In this document: piece after piece, positions 1 to 8,009 of the stretch | How positions within the stretch are numbered: position 1 is the first letter of the stretch | Layout of the letters: the number at the start of each line of letters is the position of its first letter | Assembly: GCF_000702265.1 (NCBI RefSeq) | Contig: NZ_JNKZ01000010.1 | Coordinates: 62,001 to 126,000, forward strand | Length of the DNA stretch: 64,000 bases | From: Butyrivibrio sp. NC2002 | GTDB lineage: Bacteria > Bacillota > Clostridia > Lachnospirales > Lachnospiraceae | Direction of reading: 5' to 3' | The notes under the pieces: model-generated | Database searches by the model: none | Seen by the model: only the letters and a program-made list of their open reading frames with translations | Told to the model about the DNA's origin: nothing | Position numbers and translations under genes: made by a program

Positions 1-965
1 AATGCTTCATATAAAGCTGAGGCAGCCCAGAATCTGTTGGAAATATCTTCAGCCTCATCATACTGTCCTGTATTAGAGCCATCAGGGTTATAAAATAAGA
101 GCTCGTCAGGATTCTCCTTAAGCCACTTATAAGCCTTCTTTGAGCAGGATGCAAGCTTATCGGCATAATCCTTGTCATAATCCTTGTAAATGCTGCATGC
201 AAGTGCAAAAACGGCTGCTATATCAGCTGTTGCAAGGGATGATACCGCAAACAAAAACAGCTCTTCCTTATCATCCTCAGGCATTACAAAGGGTGCGTGA
301 TTAAATGTGGTAACTTTATGCCACACTGCTCCGTCCTGTCTCTGCATCTTCATAAGGAAATCCAGCTCAACCTTAACCTCAGCAAGTATGTCAGGAAGAT
401 TTCCTTTATCGCATGAAACCGCGGGAATATCGAACTTTACATCTAAGAGATTTTCAAAAAATCTGACTCCGTATAAAATGTGAGCCACAGCAACTGCGCC
501 TGCAGTCGAATATCTGCCAAAATCTCCTGCATCGTGCCAGCCGCCTGTTACATCGACAGGCTCTGCATCCTCGCCGTATACTGTTGCCTTAGTCATATGG
601 CAGGGCTTATGGTAATATTTTCCGGCAAATTCTTTAGTAAGCGCATCTCCGCAGCGAAGATAATAAAAGCACTTACATATATCCTTCATAAGCTTTTCAT
701 ATACATTTTCGCCTATGCTAAATGATGCACTCTTTGCATCTTTTGATATTACATTATATTTTCCGTTTTCCTTAAGGTTACTGAAATCGGCTACGCTAAC
801 GTCCTCTCCGGATATATCATCCTTTCCGAAGTGAACAGCTTTTCCGGTGTAAACACATTCCCCATTACTGTTTACTACCTTGTAATCATCCCCTTCAAAA
901 TTAAATACTGCTTTTTTTGTGCTATCAGGAGTAAAACCTACCTGATTCAAATAGATCTTTCCCAT
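1..965 (-). CDS. Glycoside hydrolase family 9, cytoplasmic cellodextrinase-like (3' end beyond window)
   Basis: This gene runs off the left edge, so only about 321 N-terminal codons are visible. The first ~85 residues (MGKIYLNQVGF...) match the Ig-like domain that precedes many GH9 catalytic domains. The GH9 signature GGWHDAGDFGRY follows at about residues 141-152, and its DAGD aspartates include the catalytic base in this family. GH9 enzymes hydrolyse beta-1,4-glucan or cello-oligosaccharides with inversion. The start is ATG at 965, preceded by GGAGAGG at 974-980. There is no signal peptide, so the enzyme is predicted to be cytoplasmic, like the Butyrivibrio fibrisolvens cellodextrinase Ced1, and would act on imported cellodextrins. 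The assignment to GH9 is firm; the exact substrate is inference. Confidence 0.88.
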   Translation of the reverse strand, partial: MGKIYLNQVGFTPDSTKKAVFNFEGDDYKVVNSNGECVYTGKAVHFGKDDISGEDVSVADFSNLKENGKYNVISKDAKSASFSIGENVYEKLMKDICKCFYYLRCGDALTKEFAGKYYHKPCHMTKATVYGEDAEPVDVTGGWHDAGDFGRYSTAGAVAVAHILYGVRFFENLLDVKFDIPAVSCDKGNLPDILAEVKVELDFLMKMQRQDGAVWHKVTTFNHAPFVMPEDDKEELFLFAVSSLATADIAAVFALACSIYKDYDKDYADKLASCSKKAYKWLKENPDELLFYNPDGSNTGQYDEAEDISNRFWAASALYEA

Positions 966-1035
966 ACCTAATACCTCTCCTTAAAAAATATTTACCCATA
1001 AAATCATACCACTATTTTTATCTTTTTTTAATGTG

Positions 1036-1064
1036 TTACATGTGCTGAACTGATACTTTATATA
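1036..1064 (+). promoter_or_regulatory. Probable sigma-A promoter of sdaAB-sdaAA
   Basis: A -35 element TTACAT (1036-1041) and a -10 element TATATA (1059-1064) are separated by 17 bp, upstream of sdaAB. The spacing is ideal and the -35 is one of the weaker variants. The leader that follows repeats GAAAGGATCAT twice (about 1085 and 1124); the second copy supplies the ribosome binding site. Confidence 0.5.
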
Positions 1065-1142
1065 GTATGATGATAGAGTCAAAAGAAAGGATCATCCCTA
1101 CTTGTGATATTTAATTAAATTTTGAAAGGATCATATCCGGAT

Positions 1143-1802
1143 ATGAATATATTCGACATAGTCGGACCTGTTATGGTGGGACCCTCAAGTTCTCACACTG
1201 CAGGTGCTGTAAAAATAGGAAATACATGCTATAAGCTGATGGGCGAAAAAATTGTAAATGCAGACATTTTTCTTCACGGATCATTCTTAAAAACAGGCGC
1301 AGGCCACGGCACAGACCGGGCAATTGTCGCAGGGCTCATGGGCTTTTTGGTGGATGATATGAGGATCTCCGAAAGCTTTGAGTTAGCAAATAGCTATGGG
1401 CTTAAATTCACGATAAACGGCGCCGATCTGGGAAATGTACATCCCAATTCAGTTAAGCTTCTTCTCACCGGAATAAGTGGCAGAAAACTGGAAATAATAG
1501 CTGCTTCCATTGGTGGCGGCAGGATAAGGATCTGTGAAATAGACGGGATCGCAGTTAATTTTTCAGGTGAAAGCCCGACTCTCATCGTGCATAATCTCGA
1601 TCAGCCGGGACATGTCAAAGAGGTTGCCGGAATACTTGAACAGAAGGCCGTAAACGTGGCAACTATGCAGCTGTACAGAAAGAGTCGCGGAGGCGAAGCT
1701 GTAATGGTACTTGAATGTGATCAGGAAATACCCATAGATGCAATCAGATCCCTTGAAAAGATCGAGGGCATAATCAACGTAACTTATTTAAGCCACAAAT
1801 GA
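1143..1802 (+). CDS. sdaAB: L-serine dehydratase, iron-sulfur-dependent, beta subunit
   Basis: This is the small subunit of the two-chain Fe-S L-serine dehydratase, which deaminates L-serine to pyruvate and ammonia in the cytoplasm. The protein of 219 residues opens with the family N-terminus MNIFDIVGPVMVGPSSSHTAG, whose SSSHTAG motif belongs to the beta fold. It ends in an ACT domain (about residues 147-219, beginning near LIVHNLDQPGHV), often a regulatory or metal-binding module. The ATG at 1143 is preferred over a TTG at 1122 because the TTG precedes an AAAGGA ribosome binding site and the family N-terminus begins at the ATG. The alpha subunit gene follows after 48 bp in the same direction. 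Confidence 0.93.
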   Translation: MNIFDIVGPVMVGPSSSHTAGAVKIGNTCYKLMGEKIVNADIFLHGSFLKTGAGHGTDRAIVAGLMGFLVDDMRISESFELANSYGLKFTINGADLGNVHPNSVKLLLTGISGRKLEIIAASIGGGRIRICEIDGIAVNFSGESPTLIVHNLDQPGHVKEVAGILEQKAVNVATMQLYRKSRGGEAVMVLECDQEIPIDAIRSLEKIEGIINVTYLSHK

Positions 1803-1850
1803 TCACAGCTAAATTATCGAAAAAAGCATGACAGGAGTAACACGATATAA

Positions 1851-2720
1851 ATGTATGAATCAATATCAGCAATAATCGAAGATGAAAAAAAGACCTCTCT
1901 TCCCTTCTGGAAGCTTATCCAGAGGGATGACTGCATAGAGCGTGACGTCAGTGAAGAAGAATCCTTTGAAAGCATGAAGAAGATGTATCTGACTATGAAA
2001 GACTGCGTGAAAAATTATGATCCAACCCTTCACAGCAACAGTTCTCTCGTAGGCGGAGAAGCAGTCCTTCTAAGGAAATACATAGAAAGCGGCAAGCTTT
2101 TATCCGGGGACTTCATAGGTCAGGTCATGGAAAAAGCGCTTATGGTGGCAGAATCCAATGCCTGCATGAGAAGGATCGTTGCAGCACCCACCGCAGGATC
2201 CTGCGGCGTTGTTCCGGCAGTTTTCATCTCATTGCAGGAAAAGCTTCAGATATCTGATGAAGAAATGACCAAAGCCCTCTACGTCGCTGCAGGTGTCGGC
2301 GGAGTAATTGCGATAAAAGCATCACTTTCAGGTGCTGAAGGCGGATGTCAGGCAGAAATAGGCTCTGCATCTTCAATGGCGGCTGCAGGAATGTGCTACC
2401 TGCTGGGTGGAAACAGTGACCAGATCGCAAATGCCGCGGCTCTTGCGCTTAAAAACCTCCTTGGGCTTGCCTGCGATCCTGTTGCGGGACTTGTCGAAAT
2501 CCCCTGCGTAAAAAGGAACGTATGCGGTGCGGTAAATGCCGTGACCAGCGCAGAACTTACAATGGCGGGCATCTCATCCAAAATCCCCGCAGATGAAGTA
2601 TTTGAAGCAATGCACAACATAAGCAGAACCATGAGCGATACCATAAAGGAAACAGCTACGGGCGGCCTCGCCACCACTCCCACCGGAAAAGAAATTGCAG
2701 CAAGGTTGAGCAGATCATGA
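1851..2720 (+). CDS. sdaAA: L-serine dehydratase, iron-sulfur-dependent, alpha subunit
   Basis: This is the catalytic subunit partner of the preceding sdaAB product. At 289 residues it has the usual length for split enzymes. Conserved stretches are AAPTAGSCGVVPAV, the glycine-rich VGGVIAIKASLSGAEGGCQAE, and CDPVAGLVEIPC followed by VKRNVCG. The cysteines in these segments are the expected ligands of the oxygen-labile [4Fe-4S] cluster that binds serine. The pair supports serine catabolism to pyruvate in an anaerobe. It ends 94 bp before helD, and a CATGAAC/GTTCATG inverted repeat lies just after the stop but has no clear T-run. Confidence 0.94.
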   Translation: MYESISAIIEDEKKTSLPFWKLIQRDDCIERDVSEEESFESMKKMYLTMKDCVKNYDPTLHSNSSLVGGEAVLLRKYIESGKLLSGDFIGQVMEKALMVAESNACMRRIVAAPTAGSCGVVPAVFISLQEKLQISDEEMTKALYVAAGVGGVIAIKASLSGAEGGCQAEIGSASSMAAAGMCYLLGGNSDQIANAAALALKNLLGLACDPVAGLVEIPCVKRNVCGAVNAVTSAELTMAGISSKIPADEVFEAMHNISRTMSDTIKETATGGLATTPTGKEIAARLSRS

Positions 2721-2814
2721 ACTCTTTTCCTTTTTGCGTTCATGAAATCGTGTTATACTGAAAAGATACTTTAGAGAAAAAAGTAATATTTTTTGCTGTA
2801 ATAAAGGAATAACT

Positions 2815-4860
2815 ATGGAAAAAGAAGTATTTGAAAAAGAACAGGCTCACCTGTCAAAAACCTACAAAAGACTCCTTGAAATGAAGGAAGAGATCGAATC
2901 TCAGATCGCTGCCCTCGATGAAAAGGCTCTTGATGATAAAAACGATATGCGCGATAATATGCGTTTTGACTACGCAGATATCGAGACAACCATGGAGACG
3001 CTGGCAGAGCTTGAAGTATGGAACAGGTATATCGATACCTATAACGTAGAGAGCGATTCTCTTGGAAAGCGCTTAAAAACAGTTAATAAGCTGTTGGAGT
3101 CACCATATTTTGCAAAGATACAGCTTCAGTTTGATCCTTCCGAGGAACCGGAAAGCTATTATATAGGCCGTGCCGCAATATCAGAAAACGGCTACGATCA
3201 AATGGTTGTCGACTGGAGATCTCCCATTGCCGAAGTGTATTACAATCAGGAAACAGGACACACTCACTATACCGTTGAGGATAGAGAGATCCCCGTTGAT
3301 CTGCAGCTTAGAAGACAGTTTGACATAGAAAAAGAAAAGCTTATCTCCTATTTTGATACTCAGATCGCAATTGAAGATCCAATGCTTTTGCAGTCCCTGT
3401 CTCAGACACACTCTGACAAAATGAAGGCCATAACTGCTACAATTCAGAAGGAGCAGAACACCGTGATCCGCTATCCCGATATGCCTTTCCTTCTGGTAAA
3501 TGGTATTGCAGGCAGCGGAAAAACCTCGGTCCTTTTGCAGCGCATAGCCTATCTGTTCTATCAAAAGAGAAAAACCTTAAGACCCGATCAGGTATGCCTT
3601 ATGACCTTGAACCCAGTGTTCAGGGACTATATTGACAACGTCCTTCCGGATCTTGGTGAGACCAATCCTCTCACCCTCACCTGGCAGGAATTTATGGAAA
3701 TGGTCAATGTTCCCTTTACAAGTGAGGAATTTGATTACACAGAAGAAAAGAGCCTTAAAAAAATCCATAAAGCCCTTCCGGATCTTGTTCCTGAAGTCGA
3801 TGATTTCTTCGATATAAGACAAAAAGACAAGCTCGTACTTACAAAAAATGAGGTGTTCTCTGTAGTCAAAAAATTCAGTCAGTTCCCTATGGGTGTCAGA
3901 CTGATGCAGACCGTATCAGATGAACTCGAAGTAAGGGCAAAGAATGCGCTTCATAACATGGATCATGATGAGAGTGACTCCTCAGGCGTTGCCAAATCAG
4001 ATTCTGCTGAAAACAACCGAATAGAAAATGATTATGGCGGAGCACTTCGCGAGATCAAGCACTGCAGCTGGATCAACATCATGCATGTTGCAAAGAGGAT
4101 TCTTGGAACACCCCAGATAACAGCTGCTGAGTGGCTATACACCAAGATGGAGCTGTCAGGCGAATGTGACCGCAACATGAAATACATAATGGTCGATGAG
4201 GTGCAGGATTACACCATGGCACAGATGATGGTGTTTAAAAAATACTTCCCCAATGCCCGTTTCATGCTGCTTGGCGATGAGTTCCAGGCTATAAGGGAAG
4301 GTACCGTAACATTTGCACAGCTTGCTGATATGGCAAAGGAAGACAAAAAAGAATTCGTGGAGCTTCCTCTTATGACTAGTTACAGAAGTTCACCGGAAAT
4401 TACCGCCATGTTCTCTTCCATTCTTCCCGAAAAGAAGAAAATGATGGTATCATCCGTAAAACGTCCCGGAGAAGAGGTATCCGTAAAGGTTTGCAGCTCA
4501 GATAAAGAGTATATTGAAGCTCTTAAGGATCAGATAGCAGAATATGAGAAAATGGACGGGTTGACCGCTGTAATCTGCAGAAATCAGTACACCTGCGAAA
4601 AAATATCAGCTGATCTTAAAGACAGTTCACCAAAAGTAATTGCTGAAGATGATACTCTCCCTAAAAGCGGAGCATTCATCATAGAGCTGACACTTGCAAA
4701 GGGACTTGAATTCGATCACGTTATTCTTGCAGATGCTACACCGGAATCATATCCGGATGATGAGCTCGGAAACCACTGTCTGTATACCGCAATGTCGCGT
4801 GCTACAGGGCATCTTGCGCTCCTTGCCAATGGAAAGCTTGCAGAAAATATCAAGCATTAA
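2815..4860 (+). CDS. helD: HelD-like UvrD/Rep superfamily 1 helicase (RNA polymerase recycling ATPase type)
   Basis: The 681-residue protein starts with a charged coiled-coil region (about residues 1-100), as in Gram-positive HelD, where this arm enters RNA polymerase channels. The Walker A motif GIAGSGKT is at residues 230-237 and a superfamily 1 DEVQD motif is at 461-465. A UvrD-type C-terminal end contains LAKGLEFDHVI and YTAMSRA (motifs V and VI). HelD family members release stalled RNA polymerase from DNA using ATP. An acidic, serine-rich insertion (about residues 383-405) interrupts the core. The gene stands alone between sdaAA and a small peptide gene. The family call is secure; the RNA polymerase role is carried over from Bacillus HelD. 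Confidence 0.85.
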   Translation: MEKEVFEKEQAHLSKTYKRLLEMKEEIESQIAALDEKALDDKNDMRDNMRFDYADIETTMETLAELEVWNRYIDTYNVESDSLGKRLKTVNKLLESPYFAKIQLQFDPSEEPESYYIGRAAISENGYDQMVVDWRSPIAEVYYNQETGHTHYTVEDREIPVDLQLRRQFDIEKEKLISYFDTQIAIEDPMLLQSLSQTHSDKMKAITATIQKEQNTVIRYPDMPFLLVNGIAGSGKTSVLLQRIAYLFYQKRKTLRPDQVCLMTLNPVFRDYIDNVLPDLGETNPLTLTWQEFMEMVNVPFTSEEFDYTEEKSLKKIHKALPDLVPEVDDFFDIRQKDKLVLTKNEVFSVVKKFSQFPMGVRLMQTVSDELEVRAKNALHNMDHDESDSSGVAKSDSAENNRIENDYGGALREIKHCSWINIMHVAKRILGTPQITAAEWLYTKMELSGECDRNMKYIMVDEVQDYTMAQMMVFKKYFPNARFMLLGDEFQAIREGTVTFAQLADMAKEDKKEFVELPLMTSYRSSPEITAMFSSILPEKKKMMVSSVKRPGEEVSVKVCSSDKEYIEALKDQIAEYEKMDGLTAVICRNQYTCEKISADLKDSSPKVIAEDDTLPKSGAFIIELTLAKGLEFDHVILADATPESYPDDELGNHCLYTAMSRATGHLALLANGKLAENIKH

Positions 4861-4903
4861 CACAATGCTTTAAATATTTTCATAAAAAAATCACTGATTT
4901 GCG

Positions 4904-4932
4904 TTGCATATTTGGTCTCTGATGCATATATA
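4904..4932 (+). promoter_or_regulatory. Probable promoter of the double-glycine peptide gene
   Basis: TTGCAT (4904-4909) and TATATA (4927-4932) are 17 bp apart, and the predicted start is about 25 bp before a strong GAGGAGG ribosome binding site. This gives the peptide gene its own promoter, independent of helD. Confidence 0.5.
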
Positions 4933-4963
4933 TTAATGTATTATTTATGAGGAGGATAAAAAA

Positions 4964-5164
4964 ATGAACAACGAAATAATAAATGAAAACGAACGCCTTA
5001 CAGATGAGGCACTTGATGATGTTTCCGGCGGAGCCGGTGCTAAGAATTCAGGAAACAAGGTTGTAACCGGATATTGTCCTTTTTGCAAAACCAATAGGAC
5101 TATCGCCGTTTATTCCGGTACCAGAGGTCGTTGCAAAACCTGCAAACAACCCGTAGAAATTTGA
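4964..5164 (+). CDS. Small peptide with double-glycine leader and zinc-ribbon-like core
   Basis: The 66-residue product starts after a near-perfect GAGGAGG ribosome binding site. Residues 1-25 form an acidic leader ending LTDEALDDVSGG, the bacteriocin-type double-glycine signal that C39 peptidase exporters cut after GG. The remaining ~41 residues carry two CxxC pairs (YCPFC and CKTC, about 16 residues apart), the spacing of a zinc ribbon, ending in PVEI. It may be an exported peptide, a ribosomally made modified peptide, or a metal-binding signal. No C39 transporter, modification enzyme or immunity gene was recognised in this window. The leader is seen directly; the function is unknown. Confidence 0.72.
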   Translation: MNNEIINENERLTDEALDDVSGGAGAKNSGNKVVTGYCPFCKTNRTIAVYSGTRGRCKTCKQPVEI

Positions 5165-5180
5165 TCCACGAGGATGCGCA

Positions 5181-5228
5181 CTCGCGCGAAAGGAATATGT
5201 TGCATTCTGCAACCGCGCTCGGCGCGAG
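5181..5228 (+). other. GC-rich nested inverted repeats after the peptide gene
   Basis: An outer arm CTCGCGC (5181-5187) can pair with GCGCGAG (5222-5228). It encloses an inner perfect hairpin GTTGCA-TTC-TGCAAC (5199-5213). The block is much richer in GC than the flanking DNA and lies in the 3' region of the peptide transcript, directly before the terminator hairpin. Its role is unknown; it could stabilise the mRNA or be a dispersed hairpin repeat. Confidence 0.5.
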
Positions 5229-5254
5229 AATGTCGCGAGCGACATTCTTTTCTT
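5228..5254 (+). terminator. Rho-independent terminator of the peptide gene
   Basis: GAATGTCGC (5228-5236) pairs perfectly with GCGACATTC (5239-5247) and is followed by TTTTCTT. The position, 63 bp after the peptide stop codon, fits a terminator. Confidence 0.75.
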
Positions 5255-5360
5255 ATCGATTGGTGGATATTTTATAAACTTTTTATGACAAACATACATG
5301 TTCTAATATAAAATAAATATATGGAATAAATTCCAAATACTGTTTTCAGGGGGGCTTCAT

Positions 5361-5759
5361 ATGGTTTGGACTTTTATAGTAGCGGGATTTGTTGTAATTA
5401 TTTTAGCTACAGCACTTTTGCATGCGTATACCGTGGCCGGTGCAATGCTTGTACTTCTGTGGATAGCCAACATTATTCATTATGTAAAAGCAAAGAAAGT
5501 TATTGCATCTGAAATGGTATGCCCGAAATGCGGAAGCAGTAATGTGACAGTAAGAGATCAGGATGGTGATAAGAAAACTACATTGACCAAAACGTCACAT
5601 ATCATTCCTCAGATCGGTACCTGTCAGGATTGCGGTAATGAATACCAGCATGTTCCGATCGAAGAAATTGAGAAGCAGCAAAAAAGGGCAACAGGTGGTG
5701 TTTCCATCGTTACACTTTGCCTTATTATCTATGTGATCATGTATTTCTACGCGAGATAA
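5361..5759 (+). CDS. Small membrane protein with central zinc ribbon
   Basis: This 132-residue protein has an N-terminal double membrane segment (about residues 1-42), a central cytosol-facing or exposed domain with CPKCG (about 54-58) and CQDCG (about 92-96), and a C-terminal membrane segment (about 113-131). The paired CxxC motifs indicate a zinc ribbon. GGGGGG just upstream serves as the ribosome binding site. It follows the double-glycine peptide gene, whose core carries a similar pair of CxxC motifs, but a terminator separates them. The function is not recognised. A role in sensing or protection related to the peptide is speculation based only on adjacency. Confidence 0.7.
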   Translation: MVWTFIVAGFVVIILATALLHAYTVAGAMLVLLWIANIIHYVKAKKVIASEMVCPKCGSSNVTVRDQDGDKKTTLTKTSHIIPQIGTCQDCGNEYQHVPIEEIEKQQKRATGGVSIVTLCLIIYVIMYFYAR

Positions 5760-5823
5760 AAATTTTATAAGCACAGGCTTGGCGGCGCAATTCGCTTCAT
5801 GCCATGAATTACCACGAATCTAA

Positions 5824-5863
5824 AATGACTTCTTGAACGAAAAAAAGCATTCAAGAAGTCATT
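5824..5863. terminator. Bidirectional terminator between convergent genes
   Basis: A perfect 14-bp stem, AATGACTTCTTGAA (5824-5837) with TTCAAGAAGTCATT (5850-5863), surrounds a 12-nt loop. It lies between the zinc-ribbon membrane gene on the plus strand and the GH127 gene on the minus strand. A short match to the left arm, ATGACTTCTTG, recurs at the extreme right end of the window. Confidence 0.75.
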
Positions 5864-5869
5864 ATTCAT

Positions 5870-7816
5870 TTATTCAAATGTCCAATATATGCCGTAGCTT
5901 TCGGTGTATTGGTTGTAATGAGTTGTGAAAACAAGTTTTCTGTCTGTTCCGGTGAGGTCGAATTCCATCTCGCCATCTCTCTTTATCAGATACTTATCTA
6001 TATTGGCGATGAAATCGTCTACTGTTTTTTCTGAAGTGACTTTGACAATATCATTTTCCACGCTCTTTTCGGCAGATACGCTCACCCTTACTCCGTGAGA
6101 TGTTTCGCTCATTTTGGCATTGCCAAGTCTTGCTGAGAGTACATAAGGTCCATAGATAAATGCATAGGTATTTGGGCCATCCTTAAGATTTGAAACGGTT
6201 ATTCCCATGGGCAGTTTTGCGGTTATTTCTCCGCCTTCCCTGATCATTTCTGCAGGAATAACGTAGAATCCATCCTGTTTTTCGAGAGATATCCTGCTCT
6301 CTCCTATCGAAAACTCTGCTTCATTTTTGAGCCATGAAGGGATCATGAGATAAAAATCATCACTAACTGTTTTTCCTTCTACGGGCTTTACAGATATTTT
6401 CACCATATCTGACTTAGTAAGATCACAGTCAAGAGTCAGCTCGTAATCATCTGTTTTTAGCTCTGATGCGATGTACAAGGTAACTGCAAGTTTATTTTGA
6501 GCCTTGTAGTATATACCTCTCTGAAGCTTGGTGAAATTCTCGTATCCTGTTCCGGTGCAGCACCAGAAATTGTCATCCAGGTTGTTGAATACCTTATGAT
6601 ATCCGGTTGCCATAGGCTGAAAATATGTAGTAAATCCGCTTTCATGGTTCTGTGAAGCCATTATTGCATTTATCAGAGTGCGCTCTGAATAGTCTATATA
6701 CTTCTTTTTACCGGTTGCTCCGAACAGTCTTCTTGAGAACTTCAACATATTGTAGGTATTGCAGGTCTCGTTGTTTACATTGGTCCTCTCTTTATCAAGG
6801 ATATTGTCCTCGCCAAAGTGCTCATCCTCACTGTTTCCGCCCGTTACATAGGTATGTTTGTCGACAACCATATCCCAGAAGGCTTCCGCATATTCAAGGT
6901 ATTTATCCTCGCCCTCAACGGCATCATATCTTGCAAAAGCACCTATAAATTTAGGGATTGTGGTATTTGCGTGTACGTTGTTAAGAAGGTCCTTCTTACC
7001 GGTTAATATCTTCTCAAACAATGCAACATCATCAAAGCTGTGAGCTGCATTCTTGAATCTCTCGTATTCCTTGTAATACAGATCACTTCCGCTCTTTTCA
7101 AGATCCCTGTTTATCTCATACAGTTCGTAGAGGCAGTCATTTATTCCACCGTATTCTATTCCGAGAACTGTTTTCTGTGTTTCCTCTGACCAGCCTTCTG
7201 TTCTGTTTGCGATCCATTTTCCAAGGTCGTTTGCAATCTCAAGTGCCACTTCAGAGCCTGCTATCGCAAATGCTGCATTAAGGCCTGTAAGTATCTTGTG
7301 CATTGTATACCACGGCACCCATGCCTCGTTAAATAGGTGGCTAAGTCCCTTCTCCACGTTGTCAAACTGAAGGACAGGATTCTTCCTGAATTCTTCAGTA
7401 GGCATAGCTGCAGCAAAGATATAGCCTTCATAAGGCGTACCAACTGTCAGCTTCTGACACTCTCTTATAGATGTAAGGATATAATCAAGGCGCTCTCTTA
7501 CCTTAACAGCCTCATCCTCTGACAACGCAGGATTCCCTACTGCCTGCGCAAGTGCTGTGATATAGTGACCCATGGTATGACCTCCAATAAGTCCGTCTTC
7601 CCACATTCCACCGTAGCGGCTCTTTCCCTTCATAAATTTAGTGATCTCTTCGCTGCTCATTCCTGCTATAACTCCGGCGGTATCCCGAAATCCCGCAAGA
7701 AGTCTGTCTGCATCAAGAAGCAGCATATTTTTTACATCCAGATGAAATGCTTCATCGTAATACTTGTCGGTAACCTTCACTTTATTGAATTCTACCAATG
7801 TCCATTTTTTGCTCAT
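5870..7816 (-). CDS. Beta-L-arabinofuranosidase, glycoside hydrolase family 127
   Basis: The 648-residue protein matches GH127 (formerly DUF1680), which removes beta-L-arabinofuranosyl units from plant glycans or glycoproteins. The zinc-cysteine active site of this family is complete: Glu350 and Cys352 in NNETCNTYN, and Cys419-Cys420 in WCCTGTGYEN. One of the paired cysteines is the nucleophile in the Bifidobacterium enzyme HypBA1. An (alpha/alpha)6 barrel is expected at residues ~20-430, followed by beta domains. There is no signal peptide, so it is probably cytoplasmic and acts on imported arabino-oligosaccharides. The start is ATG at 7816, set by GGAGAGG five bases upstream; longer in-frame ATGs at 7843 and 7885 are not preferred. 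It is divergent from the MATE gene. Confidence 0.88.
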   Translation of the reverse strand: MSKKWTLVEFNKVKVTDKYYDEAFHLDVKNMLLLDADRLLAGFRDTAGVIAGMSSEEITKFMKGKSRYGGMWEDGLIGGHTMGHYITALAQAVGNPALSEDEAVKVRERLDYILTSIRECQKLTVGTPYEGYIFAAAMPTEEFRKNPVLQFDNVEKGLSHLFNEAWVPWYTMHKILTGLNAAFAIAGSEVALEIANDLGKWIANRTEGWSEETQKTVLGIEYGGINDCLYELYEINRDLEKSGSDLYYKEYERFKNAAHSFDDVALFEKILTGKKDLLNNVHANTTIPKFIGAFARYDAVEGEDKYLEYAEAFWDMVVDKHTYVTGGNSEDEHFGEDNILDKERTNVNNETCNTYNMLKFSRRLFGATGKKKYIDYSERTLINAIMASQNHESGFTTYFQPMATGYHKVFNNLDDNFWCCTGTGYENFTKLQRGIYYKAQNKLAVTLYIASELKTDDYELTLDCDLTKSDMVKISVKPVEGKTVSDDFYLMIPSWLKNEAEFSIGESRISLEKQDGFYVIPAEMIREGGEITAKLPMGITVSNLKDGPNTYAFIYGPYVLSARLGNAKMSETSHGVRVSVSAEKSVENDIVKVTSEKTVDDFIANIDKYLIKRDGEMEFDLTGTDRKLVFTTHYNQYTESYGIYWTFE

Positions 7817-7948
7817 TTTCCCTCTCCGTTCTCTGTTGGCCATAGTGTTGTTTCCCGGCCGTTTTGATATTCCCAAGGTTATCATTTTGAATCCTCACTG
7901 AAAATAGGACAAAGAAAGAATAGGTGTCATTTTTCCACATCTTTAAAA

Positions 7949-7977
7949 TTGTAATTGACCGGCAATTAATGTATGAT
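7949..7977 (+). promoter_or_regulatory. Probable promoter of the MATE exporter gene
   Basis: TTGTAA (7949-7954) and TATGAT (7972-7977) are 17 bp apart, about 30 bp upstream of the MATE start codon at 8010. No clear operator was seen in the divergent gap. Confidence 0.4.
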
Positions 7978-8009
7978 ATTCTTCGTTGTCTTTAAAGAGG
8001 AAAATTTAA

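Noticed and set aside
480..725. An 81-codon plus-strand frame at the left end
   Set aside because: It is antisense to the GH9 gene, which has a catalytic motif and a ribosome binding site.
1122..1142. TTG start extending sdaAB by seven residues
   Set aside because: The TTG lies just before the ribosome binding site that serves the ATG at 1143, and the family N-terminus begins at that ATG.
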